Positions 17,812 through 27,684 of a stretch of 64,000 bases of DNA are shown piece by piece; position 1 is the stretch's first letter, and each line of letters starts with the position of its first letter. Source of the stretch: JBCCTX01 sp965263105. Its GTDB lineage: Bacteria; Bacteroidota; Bacteroidia; J057. Both the position numbers and the translations under genes were made by a program. The stretch lies in NCBI GenBank assembly GCA_965263105.1, contig CBDHGL010000002.1:1-64000 (forward strand), in the 5' to 3' direction. Under the pieces are notes generated by a model. That model was not told the DNA's origin. It was given only the letters and a program-made list of their open reading frames with translations, and did not search any database.

Positions 17812-17910
17812 AGTTCAATTACCTAAATCTTTTCCCAAAAAACGATAGAAATTCGGACCCATAACGTAAGGAAATTGACAAAAACCCTTCCCTAGATATG
17901 CGGTAGCAGC

Positions 17911-18528
17911 CTATATTTTCATAAACTTTTTGCTCATTGTTTTCCCTCTTTCTGTTGTTAAGATCAGTAGGTAAAATCCACTAGATAAGGAAGAGAGATC
18001 AATTTGGTAATTCCTTCCTTCAAACTTTTTTTGTTTGTATCTAAGACCCGAAGTTGAAATTATCTCAAAGGAAGCGCTAGATAAAAAAGGAGAAAGTTCA
18101 AGTATCATCTTCTCGTTTGATCTACCTGGGTATAAGTGGAATAACGCTCTTTCAGCAACTATTACAGATTGTATTTCCGAATAGGAATGGCTTCCATCGA
18201 AATCCACTCGCTTAATTCGATAAAAAGATTTCCCAACCCTGGGATTAAGGTCTTCAAATTGATAGGACTTTGGAGTTGGGGACTTAGTCTTTCCCTCTAC
18301 CAGGCCTATTATAGAAAAACTTAGGCTATCCTCGCTCTTTTCTATTTCAAAATAAGAATAGCTTACTTCCACGGCAGGAGCCCACTTTAAAGATACTTCT
18401 GTGTGATTTCCAGAAATCTTAAAGTGGATAAATCCCGACTCAAGGCCCAGATGAGGTGTTCCCACTCGACCCAATAAGACAAATTTTATGGCGAAAAGCA
18501 TTGCCAGTAGCATGAATGATTGCTTCAT
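17911..18528 (-). CDS. Small secreted protein with T9SS C-terminal sorting domain
   Basis: 205 residues. A signal peptide (1-25) is followed by a beta-sandwich region containing SYSYFEIEKSEDSLSF and GKSFYRIKRVDFDGSHSYS, the pattern usually found just before sorting domains in Bacteroidota. The last 70 residues, with FHLYPG, IDLSSLSSGFYLLIL and the basic tail MSKKFMKI, are a type A type IX secretion sorting signal. The gene thus encodes almost only the export and attachment module, with no recognisable catalytic part. It could be a remnant of a larger adhesin or enzyme, or a small surface protein. Confidence 0.82.
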   Translation of the reverse strand: MKQSFMLLAMLFAIKFVLLGRVGTPHLGLESGFIHFKISGNHTEVSLKWAPAVEVSYSYFEIEKSEDSLSFSIIGLVEGKTKSPTPKSYQFEDLNPRVGKSFYRIKRVDFDGSHSYSEIQSVIVAERALFHLYPGRSNEKMILELSPFLSSASFEIISTSGLRYKQKKFEGRNYQIDLSSLSSGFYLLILTTERGKTMSKKFMKI

Positions 18529-18864
18529 TACTAATTGCGGTTTAGGAGATGATGTGAAACGTGCGGTATCGTGACTCTGTGCCGATAGGTTTGGGTCAGA
18601 AACGACATGCAGCTAGTTAGATATATGCAATATACTCATATTTTTGGTAAAATATATTATTCATACATTACCTGTATTAGCTTTTTCGATAAATGGTCTA
18701 AACTGGTGAGGCAATTCACAATCCGATCCTGGTAAGATGCCCCCAAAAGCTTATCTTAAGGCGATTGAACACTGGGGAATGGATTGCTTTTTTAAAAAGG
18801 AATATCTATGTTGAAGCCCTATAACTGGGAACAAATTTCTGATAATCAACCTATCAGCTAGCAC
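18529..18864. other. Intergenic region between divergent genes
   Basis: 336 bases without a convincing gene. TATTTTTG at 18639-18646 (plus strand), with TTA 19 bases before it, is a near-consensus promoter that could serve the gene at 18865. No RNA gene was recognised. Confidence 0.35.
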
Positions 18865-19410
18865 ATGCCATTCACCTATTCGCTTGACCAAGAAGACTTT
18901 CACGTGCTTCAGCTTTATACAGCCTCGCAATCCCCCCTGGTTAATAAGAAATTGAAGACAGGTAAAAATCTCATCCCATTGATATGGTTGATCGCATCTA
19001 TTCCTTCATATTTCTTGGGAAATTTCTCTTGGGTTCTCTTATGTATAGGGATCGCTAGCCTTTGGTATTTATTGTTTCCAGGCTTCCTGAAATGGATACT
19101 CGAGAAAGATATTGCTAAGAGTATAGACGAACACTTCAAGAATCGATATGGGAAGCCTCAGTCCCTAAGCTTTACCCCTGAGACGGTCCATTTGATAAGC
19201 GAAAGTGGAGAAAGTCAATTTCACCTTACAGAAATGGAAGAAATCATTGAGATTAGCAAACACTATTTTGTTAGATTTCACAATGGCTCATCCCTTATTT
19301 TACCCAAAGATAAAATCCAGGACTTAGCAAGCCTTCGACAGAAAATAGAGGAACTAGTAGAGAAATATTCCATAAAATATACAGTAGCCTTAGATTGGAA
19401 ATGGAAATGA
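18865..19410 (+). CDS. YcxB-like membrane protein
   Basis: 181 residues. Two adjacent membrane helices (about 34-70, LIPLIWLIASIPSYFLG and WVLLCIGIASLWYLLF) are followed by a C-terminal soluble domain with ISESGESQFHLTEMEEI, HYFVRFHNGSSLILPKD and LASLRQKIEE. This matches the YcxB-like C-terminal domain found in many short membrane proteins of unknown function. The last 16 bases overlap the following gene, so the two are probably translated together although their functions look unrelated. Confidence 0.82.
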   Translation: MPFTYSLDQEDFHVLQLYTASQSPLVNKKLKTGKNLIPLIWLIASIPSYFLGNFSWVLLCIGIASLWYLLFPGFLKWILEKDIAKSIDEHFKNRYGKPQSLSFTPETVHLISESGESQFHLTEMEEIIEISKHYFVRFHNGSSLILPKDKIQDLASLRQKIEELVEKYSIKYTVALDWKWK

Positions 19411-20321
19411 GAATAATCGTATTATTACTGGCCCTGACTACAAGCTTACAAGCTCAGGACAATCATATTCGCTTTAAGGTAATGGCCTGGAACATTCTTC
19501 ACGGAGCCAATGACATACCTGAGGGCCCAGAAAAGGTCATCGAAATCATTCAGGAGCTAGATCCAGATGTGGTCTTAATGGTAGAGACTTATGGTTCTGG
19601 CCCAAAGATAGCAGAAGCATTAGGGTATAAATTTCACCTCATTGCCCCTCCAGGTACTCCCTTGGATGACAAAGGCACCAACTTATCTATTTACTCTAAA
19701 TTCCCATTCGGCGAGCGAATAGACACAGATTTCCCCTTTTATTTGGGGGGAATAGAAATCTTGATTGAAGATCAGCGCGTTCGCTTTTTCTCCAATTGGT
19801 TTCACTACGAACCTTGGGCAGACGAACCGGAAAAACTGGGAAAAAGCTCAGAAGAGCTCCTGGCCTGGGAGCGCACAGGGAAAAAATATGAAATGCTTCA
19901 GAAAGTTCTTCCCTACTTTAAGCAGTTTTCTTCTGAAGCTGATTCAATCCCTATCATTGTAGGGGGAGATATGAACAGCCCTTCTCACTTGGACTGGGGG
20001 GAAGAAACTCGGGAAATCCACAATGAGTTGATAGTCCCTTGGTATACTACCCAAGTATTGGAAGAAATCGGCCTAATCGATTCCTATCGCCGAGCCCACC
20101 CCAATCCCTTGACACATCCTGGCATAACCTGGAATGCCAAGGGCAGAAAAGACGAACATCGCATTGATTATATATTCTACAAAGGAAGTACTCTCAGCCT
20201 CATCGGATCAGAATCGTATCAAGCCTTTTTGGGCGAGCCCTTGAAATTGAATGACAAAACGATTGCTTATCCCTCAGATCATGGCTTTGTGCTGAGTACC
20301 TTTGACTTAAAGCACCCCTAA
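19395..20321 (+). CDS. Secreted endonuclease/exonuclease/phosphatase family protein
   Basis: 308 residues. A short signal peptide (about 1-20, ending in LQAQ; Met5 is an equally good start) precedes the EEP fold. Landmarks are VMAWNILHGAND (Asn), VVLMVETYGSG (metal-binding Glu), IIVGGDMNSPSH (catalytic Asp and Asn), HRIDYIFYKG and AYPSDHGFVLSTF (the SDH triad with catalytic His). Substrates in this superfamily include phosphodiesters in DNA, sphingomyelin and phosphoinositides; export from the cytoplasm favours an extracellular nuclease or phosphodiesterase. It overlaps the YcxB-like gene and its stop overlaps the next ATG by one base. Confidence 0.9.
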   Translation: MEMEMRIIVLLLALTTSLQAQDNHIRFKVMAWNILHGANDIPEGPEKVIEIIQELDPDVVLMVETYGSGPKIAEALGYKFHLIAPPGTPLDDKGTNLSIYSKFPFGERIDTDFPFYLGGIEILIEDQRVRFFSNWFHYEPWADEPEKLGKSSEELLAWERTGKKYEMLQKVLPYFKQFSSEADSIPIIVGGDMNSPSHLDWGEETREIHNELIVPWYTTQVLEEIGLIDSYRRAHPNPLTHPGITWNAKGRKDEHRIDYIFYKGSTLSLIGSESYQAFLGEPLKLNDKTIAYPSDHGFVLSTFDLKHP

Positions 20322-20473
20322 TGGAAGCGATCAGCAAACTTTTTGTCTATGGAAGTCTGGCTCCAAGACGCCCTAATGAACATATTCTATCTGAGCTCGG
20401 AGGTAGCTGGGAAGTAGCTCGTGTCAGAGGTATCTTATTTAACCCCTACTCACAACCCATAAATGAACATTAA
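20321..20473 (+). pseudogene. Truncated gamma-glutamylcyclotransferase (AIG2-like) remnant
   Basis: 50 codons beginning at the last base of the preceding stop. The product starts LFVYGSLAPRRPNEHILSEL, then GGSWEVARVRG and ILFNP, which is the N-terminus of the gamma-glutamylcyclotransferase/AIG2 fold, including the YGSL substrate loop. Full-length members have about 110-150 residues and need a glutamate further along that is absent here. After ILFNPYSQ the sequence leaves the family and stops, followed at 20495 by a different gene. This looks like a 3' deletion that joined the stump to new DNA. Confidence 0.75.
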
Positions 20474-20494
20474 AGAAGCCCAACAATTAACCCC

Positions 20495-21259
20495 ATGCCT
20501 ACTCAAATATCCGAATACAAAAAAAGCACCTTCTCAGCACCGACCCAAAAGGGTCATACCATCCACCATGATGTCTATTCCAGAGGAAGGGGAAAGGTAT
20601 GTGTCATCATACAGGAACTACCGGGAATTAGCCAGGAGACCCTTGTCTTGGCAGATCGATTGGTCGACCGTGGGTATAAGGTCGTGATGCCCCATCTCTT
20701 CGGACCTATAGGTAAAAAGCGAACTGTAGGAAACTTTATACAGGTTTTCTGTATGCGGAAAGAATTCAAACTATTTGCCAAAAATCAATCCAGCCCGATA
20801 GTCGATTGGCTAAAGGCCCTTTGTGTTGAATTGAAGGCAGAACACGGGGTACCGGGAGTTGCGGTCATCGGCATGTGTTTAACGGGTAATTTCGCTATTT
20901 CCCTATTAGCCGAAGATGCTGTTTTAGCAGGCTTTGCCAGCCAACCCGCCATGCCTATCGGCAGTCAAAATGCCTTACACCTCTCGGATTCTGAAATTAC
21001 TGAGATCAAGGATAAATTGGATAAAGTGGGTCCCATGCACTGTGGCCGCTTTGAGGGAGATAAATTGTGCAAGGCGCAAAAATTTGACCTGATCCGCAGG
21101 CACTTTAATGAGGGGAAAGAACGAATTATTCTCCATGAACTGCCTGGGAAGGGGCATTCGATCCTTACGCGGGATTTTGTAGATGAAGAAGGGCATCCCA
21201 CGCGTAAGGCCTTTGAGGAAGTCATGTCTTACTTTGACAAGCAATTGTCAGCCGTATAG
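20495..21259 (+). CDS. Dienelactone hydrolase family protein
   Basis: 254 residues with the alpha/beta-hydrolase fold of dienelactone hydrolases. VIIQELPGISQETLVLADRL is the opening strand and the conserved glutamate. VIGMCLTGNFAISLL carries the nucleophile Cys in the G-x-C-x-G elbow, and GKGHSILTRDF supplies the catalytic His. Typical substrates are dienelactones from chlorocatechol breakdown, but many members act on other esters. The protein is cytosolic. It directly follows the broken cyclotransferase gene. The first 18 residues are poorly conserved, so the true start may be slightly downstream. Confidence 0.87.
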   Translation: MPTQISEYKKSTFSAPTQKGHTIHHDVYSRGRGKVCVIIQELPGISQETLVLADRLVDRGYKVVMPHLFGPIGKKRTVGNFIQVFCMRKEFKLFAKNQSSPIVDWLKALCVELKAEHGVPGVAVIGMCLTGNFAISLLAEDAVLAGFASQPAMPIGSQNALHLSDSEITEIKDKLDKVGPMHCGRFEGDKLCKAQKFDLIRRHFNEGKERIILHELPGKGHSILTRDFVDEEGHPTRKAFEEVMSYFDKQLSAV

Positions 21260-21548
21260 TAGCCAACATAGGCCTCCATTTATGTCCTTTACACAGATGA
21301 ACCTTACAAAGTAACCACAACTCTGTAGCCCTCCTTTTCTTCTATCATCCTCTTCTAGGGGATTACAGGGGTCCTCTCCTCTGCAGTTAAATGAAACAGG
21401 AACATAGCCTACCAGGCTCAACCCCAAAATAAGGCTAAACCCTCTCTGCACTGAACTAATTCGTTTTGCCGAAAATTTTCCCTTCCCAAACCCTCCCACT
21501 TTTCAAAAAAATCCCTATCTTAACTCCACATCCTAAATACATACATAT

Positions 21549-21866
21549 ATGAAAACACACTATCCCTTATTCGCACTCGTAGCACTCCTATGCTTCGCCT
21601 GCGAAGAAGTCGCTGTGGAGGAATTTACGCCCACAAGTGAAAGCAGCGTATGGGCAGAAGAAGCAGACAGGCTCAGTGCTCCCTTCTTGTCGAACCCCGG
21701 TTTAATCCCCCCAGCTAGCCCGACGCCTATACCTGGCGGCACCCAGCAATCGGCTTCCTATTGGGTCATTGAAGCTCCGATTGGTTGGTTAGAGGGAGAA
21801 AACTCAGATCTCATTTCACGGGGATTGGAAGGGTCTAGGCCGGAGTTGCCTGTGATTATATTCTGA
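21549..21866 (+). CDS. Small lipoprotein, unknown
   Basis: 105 residues. The N-terminus MKTHYPLFALVALLCFAC is a lipoprotein signal with Cys18 in the lipobox. The remainder is proline-rich (IPPASPTPIPGGTQQ) and unstructured in appearance. No family was recognised. It is first in a run of plus-strand genes leading to the TPR-CHAT pseudogene, and an accessory role there is only a guess. Confidence 0.6.
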   Translation: MKTHYPLFALVALLCFACEEVAVEEFTPTSESSVWAEEADRLSAPFLSNPGLIPPASPTPIPGGTQQSASYWVIEAPIGWLEGENSDLISRGLEGSRPELPVIIF

Positions 21867-22056
21867 TCCTCCGATGGGGAGACTAAAGGGACACAGACCC
21901 CTCCTCCCCCACCACCAGGAGGATGAAAGGCACAAACAGTTTTTAAAGCTATGATATCAAAATAAATAGAAATTTTCCCGTCGCTCTTAATTTATCGCCC
22001 TTTCCACCGATAAGTTGTTTAAAGCGCCTTTCCTTTCATAATTAATAAATTTTGTC

Positions 22057-22368
22057 ATGAGTGAAACAACCAACCCAACTTTCGAAATTCGAGCGACCCA
22101 ACTGCCAAGCCCGCCCCGCACCTACCAGTTTTCTGTTTGGTTAGATAATGTCCAGGTGAGCGAAGGCTATGCCTTCCTCTGGGACTTTGGGGATGGGGGG
22201 GGGAGTGAATTGCCTAGTCCCGTGCATACGTATGCTGGAACTGGGAATTATCAAGTGAATGTGGATGTGAAGAAGATTAAGGATAAGCCTGATCCTCCAG
22301 GGGAAAGTAATGAAACAAAGAAGCCACCCAATCAACCTCCTTCCGTAACTATTTCAGTTTCAAAGTAA
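22057..22368 (+). CDS. Single PKD-domain protein without signal peptide
   Basis: 103 residues. FLWDFGDGG followed by SPVHTYAGTGNYQVNVDV is the core of a PKD (polycystic kidney disease) beta-sandwich, normally one of several domains in large secreted proteins. Here it is nearly the whole protein, there is no signal peptide, and the C-terminal 25 residues are rich in Pro, Lys and Asn. It could be a free-standing binding domain or a fragment. It has its own terminator and lies about 100 bases before the ruined CHAT gene. Confidence 0.68.
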   Translation: MSETTNPTFEIRATQLPSPPRTYQFSVWLDNVQVSEGYAFLWDFGDGGGSELPSPVHTYAGTGNYQVNVDVKKIKDKPDPPGESNETKKPPNQPPSVTISVSK

Positions 22369-22383
22369 AAAGATCAAATAGAT

Positions 22384-22423
22384 AATTGGGTAAAGACTTT
22401 AGTCTCTACCCAATTGTTTTTTG
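22384..22423 (+). terminator. Rho-independent terminator after the PKD gene
   Basis: An AATTGGGTA...TACCCAATT stem extended by AGACT/AGTCT, with a short loop, is followed by a T-rich run. It lies 16 bases after the PKD gene stop and separates that gene from the pseudogene. Confidence 0.8.
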
Positions 22424-22471
22424 TTTTATTCCAAAATAAAAACTGCTTTTACCATTTAGAAATTTATAGTT

Positions 22472-25400
22472 ATGAGGTCTATATTCTGTATTTCTAAAAT
22501 TTACCTAAGCGGATTTTTAGTTTTTTATTGCTCTCTAATTTTTGCAAGTGATTGTGATGAGGATGATCTGCGAATAACTATAAATAATTCTATCAAGTTT
22601 TCTTACTTACAGAGTTTGAAAAAGTATCATTCTTTAGCAGACTGTTTTTTAGAAAATGATGACAAGGTAGGATGGATGAAGGCCCAAATGGAGATACAAG
22701 ATATTATACGGATCAAATTCTCATATGACTCGGCGATTCAATATGTTGATAACGTAATATCTATTTTTGGTGAACCACTCTCCTTTGAAGAACGTCGTGT
22801 TTTAATTTGGGCTCATTTACAAAATGGATATAACAATGCTAATGAAGATAAAATTATTAGATATAACTATGGAAATATAAAAGAAATAAATAATTGTTAT
22901 GAGGCTCTTTATCATTATCAAAGAGCCATTGAATTGATTAATAAAGATTGTACTGGACCTAATTATTGGGACTGTTACCATAAAATAAGTATAGGAAATT
23001 ATATAATGCATAACTTGGCCAATATATATCGAGATCATGATAGTATCTTGAAATTGCTAAATGGATGAAATTCCACTTGACTTTCTTGAAAATCTTTGGC
23101 AAGTGGATTAGGTTCGCAATAATGATGATTTTGGCAGATCTTCTACATCCATAAAAGGACTGCAGCTATTTCTTTTATCAAGAAAGATACCTCAATGGCT
23201 ATAGCAAGAACCATATTTCAATAAGCGCATCGAATACTGTCCTGATATAGTCTGATGAAACTGCAGGCATATAATTTTACAAAATATTGGCCGGATGAAA
23301 TCTGATATCGCCTTGATATTAAGAGATGCGGAGGAACTTCTTTAACTCAAGTTTGAAATCCTTATTGAAATCTGAACATAGAAATTAGTGATAATTATTT
23401 ATTTAGAGGATACACAAGCTTTTGAGTTCCATAGGAAGAAGATTAACCTGTATAGATCTATGACTTATAGGGACTTTAAGGAGATGCGAACAAAGCAATT
23501 TATCTATACTCAAAAGGAAATTTGGGAAAGAGTATATCCAATAAAGCCAATGAACTATACATTCGAAACTAGATAGCAGAAATTAGTACCCACCTTCTAT
23601 TAAGGGCTCAACTCATAGTTTAGCCGAAGAGTTCTATGAATAAGGATTTGCAGATTATAAGCACGTATCTCCTAAATCTGTATCCAGAATATCTACCCAA
23701 TAGCTTAGTTTGCTCTTTCAAGTTCAAAAGGAAACTCCCTATCAAATCGAAGGATTTTGTTGATGCACTTATGGGTTTGGGAAGATTAATTATTGGCTAT
23801 CGCAAGTCAAAAAAAAATGACGATAAAGATTTATACGCCCTAATATCTTGCTTTCTCATAAACTAGCCCTACTAACAGTTGAAGATCAATTGAGCAACAT
23901 ATTCATCTAGCAAGAGGCTTCTAAAGCTCAAAATTCGGCTTCAGATCGGGATAATCGATATGGGAACAGCAGTAGAAGCTTTCTCTAGTTCATGACTTAT
24001 GGGTAGGCAGAACTCAAGAAGACTCGTTACATTGGAGTATGGGCCTTTTTTTTTATAGAGAAAAATCAAGAGCCCAAGAGTTACAAAGCAATCTAGTAGA
24101 GCGATATTGGAGCTCAACAAAGATTATATGAGTCCTATCCCAGAGACTCGATACTTTGCTAAGGGAAATAAATCTCACAAAACTGAGTATACTTGAATGG
24201 AAAAGAATTCTAAGAATATCCTCGCAGCAAGAATATGAAAACGCTAATTCTGAGAGAAAAGAGCGAGAACTGATTAAATTGCCCAATATTCGTCTTGATA
24301 ACTTAGCAATCGCTGGCCTAAGCATAGAATTCACGGCTATTTGCAGAGGTAATAAAGTAGAATTTACCAGCCTTACATTCCTTCAAAGAAGCAACTAGAT
24401 CAGGGGGGAACGTATTTCTTTCATCTATTTGACTCAGAAGGCGAATTTAGGCATTCTGTATGCAACTTAGGAATAACGAAGGATTCCTCCTATTTTTTTA
24501 AGATTCCCAAAGATTCCCCCTATACTGGCAGATCAAGAGTCCGCTTTGCTAAAAGCTGCCGTTAAATAAAGATGAATCCCCTTCCCCTGAAGGAGAGAAT
24601 TAGGTATCAACGTGAATCTTTCGAATTCACTTTATGCACAGCTATGTTGGCTCAATTTACTGAAAATATTCCAGAGAATATGTAACTAAACTCGTACTAT
24701 CTCGGTTCCTGTACTTCCAGTTTATATGATTTTCCTTTTGAATCGTTAGTGATTGACGCATCATCCTGAGAATAAACTCAGAGACTAGTCAATAAGTTAT
24801 TATCGCTGGGATTATCTCTGGCAGAGATTCGAAATTATCCCGGGCCTATTCTGGGCTAGTCTTATATTTATATAAATTCGCAGACAAAAGTCTCCCAGGA
24901 ACCCGCATTTGCAGTATACGGGATTTGCCCCAAAATATGCTGAAAGAGCCTAGTTGATAATCCCCCGTTGATTTTTCATGTAGAGGAACTTAAAAGGCAA
25001 TAGATTCGAGGCTGCTATTCTTTCAATTCTCTTGACTCAGAAATTGCATTCCAAACATCATGTTTGACCTGGACTTTGATGCGACCACAAGAGCGCCTTC
25101 CGTTCAATATCGCAGAGGATGCCAGAAATTCTTCATCTTAGCTATGCATTCCTTTAACATGAGACCAGCATGGAACTAACACGCCCTATTTACTGTTTGG
25201 GCCCTCGTCGGATACCTGGGAAGAAATCTAGCTCAGATACCACCATAATAACCGACTTCTATCTCTATGAGGCTGTATCCCTTACGCACTAAATGAGTCG
25301 AGCTGGTTATCATAAGTGCCTGCAATTCTGCGACAAGGTGACCCTATATAACTGGCGAAGGGATCATACCATTTCGGGAGAGGCTTTTCGCCTTAGCTGG

Positions 25401-25720
25401 AGTACTCCAATGCCTTAATTAGCCTCTGGCATGCTCAGATGACAAAGCCTGCTCCCCGAGATATCAGTTCCTGACTTTCCTCACGCTATCTCCAAGAAGG
25501 GAAATCAAAATCGGAAGCGTCTAAAGCTGAATGCTAGGAAGATTTTTTCAATGACTCACGAATCAAGGCAGACCTGATCTGAGACAATTAGCTCCTTATT
25601 TTTGGGCACAATTTGGTTCATTATGAGGCTGATGCAGAACCCCATTTATTCTAAGAATTCAAGCTTCCTACATCCATATTTATTGGATATGGATGGGCAA
25701 GTAAAAAAGAATTAATGGGA
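22472..25720 (+). pseudogene. Decayed TPR-CHAT domain protein
   Basis: The first 198 codons (22472-23068) are intact: a signal peptide followed by TPR-like helices (YNNANEDK, CYEALYHYQRAIELI). After that the coding sense survives only in pieces spread over all three frames. FVDALMGLGRLIIGY is at 23756 and SLYDFPFESLVID at 24719-24757. ILHL at 25128-25139 is followed one base out of frame by AMHS at 25141, which contains the CHAT catalytic His region. LYEAVSLT is at 25264, ISLWHA with DDK at 25418-25444, and APYFWAQFGS at 25591-25620. These occur in the order of a full CHAT (caspase HetF associated with TPRs) peptidase. Many stops and frameshifts show long-standing decay. The region is AT-rich. 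Confidence 0.83.
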
Positions 25721-25869
25721 CTACTCATGCCTGGCTATTGTTTCTTATGGGAAGTCTAATTCAGGTTAGCGAATGAATCATCAGAAATCTCTAGGGGCAG
25801 GTAATTTCCTTGAAATTCTTAAAGACAGGTTTGATCATTTACTGTTATCTACTCTGGAAGCCTTATCAG

Positions 25870-26755
25870 GTTGCTAATGCATAGTCTTCGATCAGGGAAC
25901 ATAATTCTTGAATTCCTTCTTCAATTGCCCCTTATTTTAAATGGATGTAGTTCCTTATTCTAAAGGTACCATTTCTTGATGTCAGGGGAAATATCCTGGA
26001 CCCCTTTAATAAGATCAATTTCCAATAACTTGGCAGATTTTTGGTAAGCTTTGGTATGGTAATAGGCCATGGCTGCTAGAAAAAGACTATCCAGGGTAGT
26101 TTGGCCAAAGCAGTGGAGACTGAGGATCTTCTTGAGTTCGTAAATAGCTGTATCACAGTTTCCAAGCGTAATCTCCTTCTAGAAAAGAAACCTTTTAGGA
26201 GAGTTGAGTCCGTTTCCTTGAATTCCAAATTGGAGATTGAGTCTCCACCACCCCTACTGCCCCCTCTAACGGATAATTGGTTGTGAATAAAGTGCTTATA
26301 TGTAGAATCAACCAAAATAGTTGTGTGGAAGCCAATTCTTCAGTCGTTTCCTTTTGAGCAAAAGGATTAAAAAAAGCAAAAACCATAACAAGAAGCCCAA
26401 TTATACTAGCAGCTATTGGATAGGCAGGATGCCATTTTTTTCTCGTTTTAGCCGGAACGACCGGAACAATTTTTTTTTCCTTCTCAGGGTCTTCGCTATC
26501 TTCTGTTGTTAAGTGCTTTTGAAGCTCCCCCTCATACTCCTTCCTCAGCTCAGTATCCTCTAATAGTCGAGCCTTCAGTTTCTCCTTTTCATCTTGCTTA
26601 ACTTGTTGTTTTACAGCCTCCCAAACAAAGGCAATTGCCTGGGCTTCTTCCAACAATTCTGGCTTTTCTGTTAATTGTTCCTCCACAAAGCGTTCTTCTT
26701 CTGGAGAGAGCAGGCCAGACTTATAGTCTTCTAGTAATTCCTCTAGCTTTCTCAT
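25870..26755 (-). pseudogene. Membrane protein with TPR-like tail, broken by frameshifts
   Basis: The intact part (26755-26195) encodes 186 residues. An N-terminal cytoplasmic region, YKSGLLSPEEERFVEEQL, resembles the short anti-sigma-like modules found beside Bacteroidota sigma factors; charged helices follow, then one membrane helix (about 117-135, IAASIIGLLVMVFAFF). After ELASTQLFW the frame soon ends, but downstream in other frames the sequence still reads LEGDYALGNCDTAIYELKKI, FLAAMAYYHTKAYQKSA and DIKKWYL, a TPR-like tail cut by stops. It follows the sigma factor gene on the same strand and points at the CHAT pseudogene. The N-terminal half could still be made. Confidence 0.72.
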
Positions 26756-26896
26756 TTTCTCAAATGGTTAGGGCAAATTCATTTCTGCTGTTAATCAGAT
26801 ATTTTAAACTTCGCATTTTAATGAATCGCCTCATTTCGGGAAATCTTAATATTATGTTATTTTTTTTTCTCATTCTGGTGTTAAAAAAGTGGGATC

Positions 26897-27484
26897 TTAA
26901 AAAAAATCCTTGTAATTCTTACGGACCAGCCGACTAATCTCTTTGATGCAATTACTCTTAGTGACAGAAACAGAATTAGCTGACTTCATTTGGAGTATGG
27001 CTGCAATCTCATGGGGCTTATAGCCCTGGACATGCAGCGTGAGTACTTCCTTACATGTAGGATTTATGTCTTTGCCCAATAACTCTAATAACACATCAAG
27101 AGTCATCTTTCCTTCTTCTTCGCGGGCATCATAGGAAGGGGAATCCCCCTTCATGTCCTCAATAACTTCAAAATCGGGCTCTCTACCCTGTTTACGGAAG
27201 TAATCGATGCATTTATAGTCAACTATCTTGTAAATGAAAGTTGAACAGGCTTTCTTATTTGTATCCTCAAATATACCCTCTCGAATCCTTTTGACTAACT
27301 CCGTTACGGCGTCTGCATAGGCATCGACAGCAACTTCATAGGGAACATTTCTTTTCCTGGGAATAGAAAAAACATAGCCTTTGTACTTTTCATCAATGCG
27401 CTTTGCTACTGCTTCAGCAGCATCGCCGCCTTTGCGGACTTCTTCTACGATTTCTTTGCAGGTAAGTTCTGAAGGAGGAGACAT
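26897..27484 (-). CDS. Small sigma-70 family RNA polymerase sigma factor
   Basis: 195 residues. Region 2 is represented by FIYKIVDYKCIDYFRKQGRE and region 4 by LTLHVQGYKPHEIAAILQM with NSVSVTKSNCIKEI as the recognition helix. The N-terminal 60 residues are divergent. It resembles the ECF-like sigma factors that neighbour TPR-CHAT and anti-sigma-like membrane genes in Bacteroidota. It probably drove this locus. Its own frame is intact although both putative partners (at 26755 and 22472) are broken, so it may be acting without control or be on its way out. Confidence 0.85.
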   Translation of the reverse strand: MSPPSELTCKEIVEEVRKGGDAAEAVAKRIDEKYKGYVFSIPRKRNVPYEVAVDAYADAVTELVKRIREGIFEDTNKKACSTFIYKIVDYKCIDYFRKQGREPDFEVIEDMKGDSPSYDAREEEGKMTLDVLLELLGKDINPTCKEVLTLHVQGYKPHEIAAILQMKSANSVSVTKSNCIKEISRLVRKNYKDFF

Positions 27485-27525
27485 AGGGAAAGCAAGGCCG
27501 AGTAGTGTGGTTTGAGAATTGGCAA

Positions 27526-27533
27526 CAAATCTA
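27526..27533 (-). promoter_or_regulatory. Candidate -7 box for the sigma factor gene
   Basis: TAGATTTG on the minus strand (27533-27526) matches TAnnTTTG, 42 bases before the start codon. The -33 position lacks a good TTG. Confidence 0.35.
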
Positions 27534-27684
27534 ATATAATAATTTGATATTATGAATTGCTGGAAGGTTTCACTGAATGAATCGCATGAATTTCTAGATT
27601 AAACTAAGAAATTATATCGTAAATAAGAAATTAGCTCACGCAGCACTTCCCCCTTCCCCTCCGTCAATAAACTATCCACACACC

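Noticed and set aside
23388..24398. Several short ORFs (62-93 codons) between 23.3 and 24.4 kb as separate genes
   Set aside because: They are fragments of the decayed TPR-CHAT gene, in shifting frames and without starts of their own.
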